Below, piece by piece: positions 5,410 to 10,355 of a DNA stretch of 10,355 nucleotides (position 1 is the first letter of the stretch; every line of letters starts with the position of its first letter). The stretch lies in NCBI GenBank assembly GCA_015478575.1, contig JADMIN010000041.1, positions 1 through 10,355 of the forward strand. The letters are read 5' to 3'. Source of the stretch: Ktedonobacterales bacterium (GTDB lineage Bacteria; Chloroflexota; Ktedonobacteria; Ktedonobacterales; JADMIN01). Under the pieces are notes generated by a model. That model ran no database searches, had not been told where the DNA came from, and was given only the letters and a program-made list of their open reading frames with translations. Made by a program: the position numbers and the translations under genes.

Positions 5410-8400
5410 ATGGATCTGGTAAAGCGATTGGAAGAGTACCGTGAGCGCGAGCGTGCGCTGACATGGGAAGGGACATTCGCGCAATATTTTGAGATCGCCA
5501 CGCGCCAACCCTCGGTCGCGCAGCTCTCACACGAGCGCATTTATGAGATGATCATGGCGGGTGGGACCGAGACCAATCGTCTTGGTGAGCCACGCTACGG
5601 CTTCTTCAACGACGAGATCTTCGGCATTGACCGGCCCTTGCAGCAGATCGTCGAATACTTCCACTCCGCGGCACAGCGCCTCGAAGTGCGCAAGCGCATC
5701 CTCCTGCTGATGGGTCCCGTCGGCGGCGGGAAGTCGACCATCGTCGCGTTGCTCAAGCGCGGCCTTGAGGACTACACGCGCGGTGAGCACGGCGGCGCCT
5801 ACGCCATCAAAGAGTGCCCGATGCATGAGGAGCCACTGCACCTCATCCCTCAAGAACTGCGCGGCGACATCGAGCGCGAGTTCGGCCTCTACATCGAGGG
5901 CGAATTATGCCCGAAGTGCCGCTGGCTCTTGGAACATAAGTATGATGGCAAGATCGAGTCAGTGCCTGTCACGCGCATCGCCTTCAGCGAGAAGCACCGC
6001 ATCGGTATCGGCACCTTCACGCCCTCCGACCCCAAGAGCCAGGATATCGCCGAGCTTGTGGGCGGCATTGACCTCTCGACCATCGGCGAGGTCGGCGTGG
6101 AGAGCGACCCACGTGCCTACCGCTTTGACGGCGAACTCAACATCGCCAATCGGGGCATGATGGAATTCATCGAGATGCTCAAGTGCTTGAGTGGCAGTTC
6201 GCTCGTTTTCACGCCGCTCGGCATCCGCCGACTTGACTCATTCGCGGCACTCGATCATCCCACGGGGGAATCGCGCCCGATGGCAGTGCGGGTGGCCAGT
6301 GGCACCGGCATCGAGACCGCGGCGCATCTCTATCACCTAGGGGTAAGCCCGACCCGACGCATCACGACACGGCATGGCTACCTCTCGGAGGGCACACCAG
6401 AGCACCGCGTCCTCGTGGTCAACGACGAGGGCACGCAGGTCTGGCGGCGGCATGATGAGATCCAGATAGGTGACTGGATGGTGCTGCAAAAGGGCCAGGA
6501 TCTCTGGGGCCAGGATGTGCGTATCGAATGGCGGCCATCGCGGCGTGCTGAGTATCCACCGCTGACGCGCGTGCCCGCAACGCTCTCGCCCGCGTTGGCA
6601 CGCTGGCTGGGCTACCTGACCGCTGGCGGCGATTGCCAACCAGACGGCACCATCCACTTTACCGCCAGCGAGGATGAGACGCGCGCTGATTACCGCCAAC
6701 TCGCCGAAGAGATCTTCGGCATGTCGCCACAGGTCTCCGCGGGCGTCGTCCAACTCACGCGCGTGGCGCTGCTCGATCTGTTGGCGTATCTGGGCGTGAC
6801 GATGGGCGGGGAGCTGGGTGCCGAGCACCAGGAGATTCCCTGGTCAGTCCTCCAGTCCTCGCGTGAAAGTATGCTGGAGTTCCTGGCGGGGTATTTCGCG
6901 GGCGCTGGCCACGTCAACGCACGTGGGCGCCTCTCCTGGACCACCACCTCTGAGCGGTTGGCGGAGCAGTTGCAGGTTGTCCTCCTGAACCTGGGCATCG
7001 TGAGCCAGCGCGTGCGGTCGCTCCAAGAGGCCGCCGAGGGCACGGCGCGACAGACGTGTTGGAAGGTCGCCACCAGCGGCGCGGATGCGGACCGGCTCGC
7101 CGCGCGGATGCGCATCCTGCCGATGCGCCAGCGGCTGCTCTACGAGCGCGACCGCGGAGCGCATGCCAGCGCGGGCTTGCGCGCGAGCGAGACGGATAGC
7201 ATCCCAAACAGCACGGGCTATTGGGTCACCATCGCGGATGCGCTACAGCGGTCGGCGATGACGGGGGCGCGGGCGGTCGCTGGCGAGGGATATCACGCGC
7301 GTGAGGGCGCGCGCCAGATTCTCGGTGAGGATGCTCGCCATCTGCGGGCGCTGCGAACAGGGGCGACCACCTGCACCCGCGCGATGGCGGTGCGGGTGCT
7401 GACGAAGCTGGAGGGCTGGGTCGAGCCGCCACCCGGCTTGAGCGCGCTCCTCAACCCATCGCGGTTTTATGATCAGGTGACCGCTATCGAGGAAGGGGAG
7501 GCGGACTGCTGGGACTTCAATGTCCCTGGCTCGAATACGTTCATCGCCAATGGCTTCGTCAACCACAATTGCGATGAGAAGTTCCTGTATGTGCTGCTCA
7601 CCCTCTCGCAGGAGCAGAACATCAAGACGGGCCGCTTCTCGATGATCTATGCCGACGAGGTGATCATCAGCCACACGAATGAGGCGGAGTACGCGGGCTT
7701 CGTGGGCAATAAGAAGTCCGAGGCGCTGCAAGACCGCATCATCCTGGTCAGAGTGCCATACAACCTGCGCGTCAGCGACGAGGTGAAGATCTATGAGAAG
7801 CTGCTCAAGCAGAGCGCGCTCAAAGATGTCCACATCGCGCCGCACACCCTTCGCATCGCCAGCATCTTCGCTGTGCTCTCCCGGCTGGAAGGCTCGAAGA
7901 AGGCCGGTATGAGCGCGATGAAGAAGCTCAAGCTCTACGACGGCGAGGATCTGGAAGAGTTCAAGCAAAAGGATATTCGGGAACTGCAAGATGAGGCGGT
8001 GCGCGAGGGGATGGAGGGCATCTCGCCGCGCTACGTCATCAACCGGCTCTCCAGTGCCCTGGTGCGCGAGCGAGTGGCGTGCATCAACGCGATTGATGCA
8101 TTGCGCGCGCTGCGCGACGGCTTAGACCAACACACCAGTATCACGCGCGAGCAGCGTGAGCACTATCTCAACTTCATCAGCGAGGCGCGTAAAGAGTATG
8201 ACGAGATGGCGAAAAAAGAGGTCCAGCGCGCCTTCGTCTACTCGTTCGAGGAGTCAGCACGCACGCTGCTCAACAACTACCTCGATAACGTCGAGGCCTA
8301 CTGCAACAAGACCAAGGTCCGCGATCCCATCACTGATGAGGATATGGAGCCGGACGAACAGCTCATGCGTTCCATCGAGGAGCAGATCGGCATCACCGAG

Positions 8401-8691
8401 AATGCCAAGAAGACCTTCCGCGAGGAGATCCTCATCCGTATCTCGTCGCTGGCACGCCGGGGGCAGACCTTTGAGTACACCAGTCATGAGCGGCTGAAGG
8501 AAGCCATCGAGAAGAAGCTCTTCGCTGACCTGCGCGACGTCGTGAAGATCACCACTTCGTCGCGGACACCCGATCCCGAGCAACTCAAGAAGTCCAATGA
8601 GGTCATGAGCCGACTCATCGCCGACTTCGGCTATTGCCCCATCTGCGCCAATGAGTTGCTGAAGTATGTTGGGTCTCTGCTCAACCGCTAA
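5410..8691 (+). CDS. prkA: PrkA (YeaG-type) AAA+ stress protein, interrupted by an intein
   Basis: The precursor has 1093 residues; removing the intein (259-720) leaves 631, the normal PrkA size. PrkA is a cytoplasmic AAA+ protein described first as a serine kinase and more recently, in B. subtilis, as an ATP-dependent protease affecting sporulation; the E. coli homologue YeaG acts in nitrogen starvation. Visible: Walker A GPVGGGKST (102-110, K108); a possible metal site C136-x2-H139 and C167-x2-C170; a Walker-B-like stretch ANRGMMEFIEM (246-256); after the intein CDEKFLYVLL, HTNEAEYAGF and DRIILVRVPYNLRV; and the PrkA C-terminal domain ending in YCPICANELLKYVG. ATG 5410 follows AAGGGGG (5397-5403) by 6 nt. 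It heads an operon with yeaH and spoVR. ATPase function must require splicing, because the intein splits the domain. Confidence 0.95.
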   Translation: MDLVKRLEEYRERERALTWEGTFAQYFEIATRQPSVAQLSHERIYEMIMAGGTETNRLGEPRYGFFNDEIFGIDRPLQQIVEYFHSAAQRLEVRKRILLLMGPVGGGKSTIVALLKRGLEDYTRGEHGGAYAIKECPMHEEPLHLIPQELRGDIEREFGLYIEGELCPKCRWLLEHKYDGKIESVPVTRIAFSEKHRIGIGTFTPSDPKSQDIAELVGGIDLSTIGEVGVESDPRAYRFDGELNIANRGMMEFIEMLKCLSGSSLVFTPLGIRRLDSFAALDHPTGESRPMAVRVASGTGIETAAHLYHLGVSPTRRITTRHGYLSEGTPEHRVLVVNDEGTQVWRRHDEIQIGDWMVLQKGQDLWGQDVRIEWRPSRRAEYPPLTRVPATLSPALARWLGYLTAGGDCQPDGTIHFTASEDETRADYRQLAEEIFGMSPQVSAGVVQLTRVALLDLLAYLGVTMGGELGAEHQEIPWSVLQSSRESMLEFLAGYFAGAGHVNARGRLSWTTTSERLAEQLQVVLLNLGIVSQRVRSLQEAAEGTARQTCWKVATSGADADRLAARMRILPMRQRLLYERDRGAHASAGLRASETDSIPNSTGYWVTIADALQRSAMTGARAVAGEGYHAREGARQILGEDARHLRALRTGATTCTRAMAVRVLTKLEGWVEPPPGLSALLNPSRFYDQVTAIEEGEADCWDFNVPGSNTFIANGFVNHNCDEKFLYVLLTLSQEQNIKTGRFSMIYADEVIISHTNEAEYAGFVGNKKSEALQDRIILVRVPYNLRVSDEVKIYEKLLKQSALKDVHIAPHTLRIASIFAVLSRLEGSKKAGMSAMKKLKLYDGEDLEEFKQKDIRELQDEAVREGMEGISPRYVINRLSSALVRERVACINAIDALRALRDGLDQHTSITREQREHYLNFISEARKEYDEMAKKEVQRAFVYSFEESARTLLNNYLDNVEAYCNKTKVRDPITDEDMEPDEQLMRSIEEQIGITENAKKTFREEILIRISSLARRGQTFEYTSHERLKEAIEKKLFADLRDVVKITTSSRTPDPEQLKKSNEVMSRLIADFGYCPICANELLKYVGSLLNR
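6184..7569 (+). mobile_element. Intein in PrkA with degenerate LAGLIDADG endonuclease
   Basis: This in-frame 462-residue insert is flanked by K258 and C721. Block A starts with C259. Block B has T329-P-E-H332 after GYLSEG. Block F is CWDFNVPGSNTFIANG (700-715), and block G ends FVNHN (716-720) before Cys+1. These are the residues of a class 1 intein. The central part is a DOD-type homing endonuclease: motif 1 GYLTAGG (401-407, continuing DC) and motif 2 GYFAGAG (494-500, then HVN), each followed by its usual helix (RADYRQLAEEIFG; RLAEQLQVVLLNLGI). The catalytic acid expected before the final Gly is Gly406 or Gly407 in motif 1, depending on alignment, and Ala499 in motif 2, so cutting is probably lost. 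Splicing would join EMLK to CDEKF, a smooth PrkA sequence. Composition resembles the host gene, suggesting long residence. Confidence 0.93.
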
Positions 8692-8707
8692 GCCGCTTCC
8701 CGCGTCT

Positions 8708-8744
8708 GGGAGCGGAGGCGGCCCTCCCCTGCCGGCCCGCTCCC
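8708..8744 (+). repeat. Strong hairpin just after the prkA stop
   Basis: GGGAGCGG (8708-8715) pairs perfectly with CCGCTCCC (8737-8744), with inner GGC/GCC pairing possible (8717-8719 with 8731-8733). It starts 16 nt after the TAA. There is no T tract, so it may act as a partial terminator, an RNA-processing site or a 3'-end stabiliser that sets the prkA to yeaH ratio. Confidence 0.5.
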
Positions 8745-8766
8745 GCGGGGCACGTGGGCGGCGCTA

Positions 8767-8806
8767 GAGCGGGCGGTGGTGGAGCGGGCGGTGGTGGAGC
8801 GGGCGG
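8767..8806 (+). repeat. 15-bp tandem repeat between prkA and yeaH
   Basis: Two perfect copies of GAGCGGGCGGTGGTG (8767-8781, 8782-8796) are followed by the first 10 bp of a third (8797-8806). In the yeaH frame it encodes alternating Val-Val-Glu-Arg-Ala-like text, but translation there is not supported because the real start is 8893. Slippage is the likely origin. Confidence 0.85.
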
Positions 8807-8825
8807 CAGGGCACACGAGACGCGG

Positions 8826-8867
8826 GGTGGCGGAGCGGAGCACGCGGGCGCACGATGCTCCGCCACC
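8826..8867 (+). repeat. 11-bp perfect inverted repeat directly upstream of the yeaH ribosome-binding site
   Basis: GGTGGCGGAGC (8826-8836) and GCTCCGCCACC (8857-8867) form a perfect 11-bp stem with a 20-nt loop. It ends 12 nt before the Shine-Dalgarno at 8880-8886. In mRNA it would be very stable and could limit upstream invasion by RNases, act as an attenuator, or tune yeaH translation. No T tract follows. Confidence 0.65.
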
Positions 8868-8892
8868 GCTCCCCGGAATGGAGAAGCGCATC

Positions 8893-10047
8893 ATGGGTAA
8901 GTCTACAATCTCCCAACAAGATTGGTCGCTTCATCGCAAGGGCGCGGTAGATCAGGAGCGGCATAAACAGAAGATCCGCGAGGCGGTCAAGAAGAACCTC
9001 TCTGACATCGTCAGTGAGGAGAGCATCATCCTCTCAGATGGCAAAAAAGTCATCAAGGTGCCCATTCGCTCCCTGGAGGAATACCGCTTCCGTTACGATC
9101 CGGGCCGCCAGCAGCATAGTGGCCAGGGCGACGGCAAGAGCAAGGTAGGCGACGTGATCGCCTCGGAGCCACGCCAGGGGCGGCCTGGCCGCGGCCAGGC
9201 CGGCGAAGAGCCAGGCGTGGACTACTATGAGGCCGAAGTCACCGTGGATGAGCTGGCCGCCCTGATCTTCGAGGACCTCGGACTGCCCTTCCTCGAAGAG
9301 AAGAAGCTGGCTGAGCTAGAGAGCGAGGCGGTGCGCTTCACCGACGTGCGCAAGGTCGGCCCGCTGGCCAATCTGGACAAGAAGCGCACCATCATGGAGA
9401 ACCTCAAGCGCAACGCGGCCAAGGGCGACCCCCGGCTGAAAGATTTGAAGAACGACGACCTGCGCTTCAAGACGTGGGAGCCAACGATCAAGTATCAATC
9501 TAACGCCGTTATACTGGCCATGATGGATGTTTCCGGGTCAATGGGCGAGTTTGAAAAGTACATTGCCCGCAGTTTCTATTTCTGGATGGTGCGCTTCCTA
9601 CGCACGAAGTACAACAACGTGAAGATCATCTTCATCAGTCACCATACAGAGGCCAAGGAGGTGACCGAGGAGGAGTTCTTCACACACGGCGAGAGCGGTG
9701 GCACGCAGGTCTCCTCAGCCTATGAGCTTGCGTTACGGATCATCCAGGAACGGTTCAATCCGGATGACTGGAACATCTATCCATTCCACTTCTCTGATGG
9801 GGACAACCTGCCGTGGGATAACGAGCGCTGCGTCTCACTCGTGCAACAGTTGATGCGGATCTGCAACATCTTTGGCTATGGGGAGATCCGCGAGGGACAC
9901 TTCCGCTCGACCAGCACCCTCATGTCCGCATACAGCAAGATACAGGACAGGAAGTTCATCTCGGTCACCATCTCGGATAAAGCCGAGGTCTATCCTGCCC
10001 TGCGCAAGTTCTTCGCCACGCGCGACCCCGTGCCCGCGAATCCGTAG
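8893..10047 (+). CDS. yeaH: YeaH/YhbH family VWA protein (DUF444)
   Basis: 384 residues, the family's usual length, resembling B. subtilis YhbH throughout. The N-terminus has DWSLHRKGAVDQERH, then IREAVKKNL, IPIRSLEEYRFRY-like text (VPIRSLEEYRFRYD here), a Gly-rich linker with GQGDGKSKVGDV, DYYEAEVT, and NLDKKRTIMENLKRNA. A von Willebrand A domain follows, with MIDAS residues D212-x-S214-x-S216 (MMDVSGSMGEF), T271 in ESGGTQVSSAY and D302/D304 in FHFSDGDN. Its molecular role is unsettled, but it is almost always next to prkA and spoVR and is probably a partner of PrkA, since VWA proteins often serve AAA+ ATPases as adaptors. ATG 8893 has GGAGAAG (8880-8886) 6 nt upstream. Earlier in-frame starts (GTG 8776, ATG 8878) lack family similarity or a good ribosome-binding site. 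Confidence 0.93.
   Translation: MGKSTISQQDWSLHRKGAVDQERHKQKIREAVKKNLSDIVSEESIILSDGKKVIKVPIRSLEEYRFRYDPGRQQHSGQGDGKSKVGDVIASEPRQGRPGRGQAGEEPGVDYYEAEVTVDELAALIFEDLGLPFLEEKKLAELESEAVRFTDVRKVGPLANLDKKRTIMENLKRNAAKGDPRLKDLKNDDLRFKTWEPTIKYQSNAVILAMMDVSGSMGEFEKYIARSFYFWMVRFLRTKYNNVKIIFISHHTEAKEVTEEEFFTHGESGGTQVSSAYELALRIIQERFNPDDWNIYPFHFSDGDNLPWDNERCVSLVQQLMRICNIFGYGEIREGHFRSTSTLMSAYSKIQDRKFISVTISDKAEVYPALRKFFATRDPVPANP
9181..9202. repeat. 22-bp perfect palindrome inside yeaH
   Basis: Positions 9181-9202 read the same on both strands, centred on CCGCGG. They encode part of the Gly/Arg/Gln-rich linker (RPGRGQAG). Only G and C runs with one T and one A are used, so composition contributes, but 22 bp without interruption is long. 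It could form a cruciform or hairpin in the mRNA. Confidence 0.7.
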
Positions 10048-10062
10048 ACGCGAATCCGTAGA
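10035..10062 (+). repeat. 14-bp tandem duplication spanning the yeaH stop codon
   Basis: CGCGAATCCGTAGA occurs twice without a gap (10035-10048 and 10049-10062). The first copy holds the last codons and TAG stop of yeaH. The second supplies a spare in-phase-shifted copy and the first two bases of the spoVR ribosome-binding site (GAGGAGG, 10061-10067). Without it the yeaH-spoVR gap would be 14 rather than 28 nt. Confidence 0.9.
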
Positions 10063-10075
10063 GGAGGATGCTCAG

Positions 10076-10355
10076 ATGACGCTGCCAGGAGCCACACCCG
10101 ATCAGCGCTATGTCGCCGAGCTTGAGCGCGCTATCGAGCGCATCTGGGAGATCGCGCGTGGCATGGGCCTCGATCCCTACCCCGTGCATTTCGAGCTGGT
10201 GCCCGCCTCCATCATGTATGAGTTCGGCTCCTACGGCCTGCCAGGGCGCTTCAGCCACTGGACCCGCGGCAAGGCATACTATCGTATGAAGACGGAGTAT
10301 GACTACGGCCTGAGCAAGATTTACGAGCTGGTGGTCAACACCAACCCCTCGTACG
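10076..10355 (+). CDS. spoVR: SpoVR family protein, 5' part
   Basis: The first 93 codons are visible and the gene runs off the window. The protein starts MTLPGATPDQRYVAELERAI and continues with DPYPVHFELVP, IMYEFGSYGLPGRFSHWTRG, then KAYYRMKTEYDYGLSKIYEL and VVNTNPSY, which matches the opening of SpoVR/YcgB proteins closely. In B. subtilis spoVR affects spore cortex formation; in E. coli ycgB belongs to the stationary-phase regulon. The biochemical activity is not settled. ATG 10076 has a strong GAGGAGG (10061-10067) 8 nt upstream. With 28 nt after yeaH and the same strand, it is the third gene of the prkA-yeaH-spoVR operon. Confidence 0.93.
   Translation, partial: MTLPGATPDQRYVAELERAIERIWEIARGMGLDPYPVHFELVPASIMYEFGSYGLPGRFSHWTRGKAYYRMKTEYDYGLSKIYELVVNTNPSY

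Noticed and set aside
4417..5530. Open frames on the minus strand in the gap (4417-5058, 4895-5530)
   Set aside because: They encode low-complexity Arg/Ala/Pro/Ser text typical of GC-rich shadows, with no motif or ribosome-binding site, and one overlaps the start of prkA.
7243..7989. 248-residue open frame on the minus strand opposite prkA
   Set aside because: It is antisense to well-conserved PrkA and intein codons and looks like a codon-bias shadow.
8776..8892. GTG start of yeaH at 8776 or ATG at 8878
   Set aside because: The upstream residues come from the tandem repeat and hairpin and are unlike YhbH homologues. ATG 8893 has the only well-placed Shine-Dalgarno.

Overview
The window is GC-rich bacterial DNA with two oppositely oriented blocks around a gene-poor stretch of about 1.1 kb. 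The left block (positions 1-4323) is read on the minus strand and the right block (5410-10355) on the plus strand. The phylum cannot be fixed from the sequence. The mix of an envelope-sugar pathway, a PAS/GAF sensor protein and a PrkA/YeaH/SpoVR cluster with B. subtilis-like PrkA and YhbH sequences would fit Chloroflexota or another GC-rich terrestrial lineage; this is a low-confidence guess.

Left block, in transcription order from 4323 down to 1. (1) A 677-residue PAS-GAF-PAS protein whose C-terminus looks like a histidine-kinase ATPase domain that has lost its nucleotide-binding boxes; a good sigma-70-type promoter and Shine-Dalgarno precede it. (2) A WecG/TagA/CpsF-family glycosyltransferase with its own probable promoter. 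(3) An RfaE1/HldE-type heptose-7-phosphate kinase, translationally coupled to the glycosyltransferase. (4) The first 11 codons of what looks like the matching RfaE2/HldC adenylyltransferase, overlapping the kinase stop codon. Genes 2-4 suggest synthesis of a heptose-containing cell-surface glycan on a lipid carrier.

The centre (4324-5409) has no convincing gene. It carries several inverted repeats, one with 12 of 13 paired bases per arm, and three exact copies of GCGACCGC spaced exactly 43 bp apart just upstream of prkA. It is probably the control region or long leader of the right-hand operon.

Right block: prkA, a yeaH/yhbH-type VWA gene (DUF444), and the start of spoVR, the widely conserved trio linked to stationary phase, nutrient stress and sporulation. 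The main surprise is that prkA is interrupted in frame by a 462-residue intein, placed directly after the Walker-B-like segment of the AAA+ domain. Splicing would give a normal-sized 631-residue PrkA. The intein has canonical splice-junction residues, but both LAGLIDADG motifs of its homing endonuclease have lost their catalytic acid, so it looks splicing-competent but no longer mobile. Short 14-15 bp tandem duplications sit near the start codons of three genes (glycosyltransferase, yeaH and spoVR), and strong hairpins lie between prkA and yeaH.
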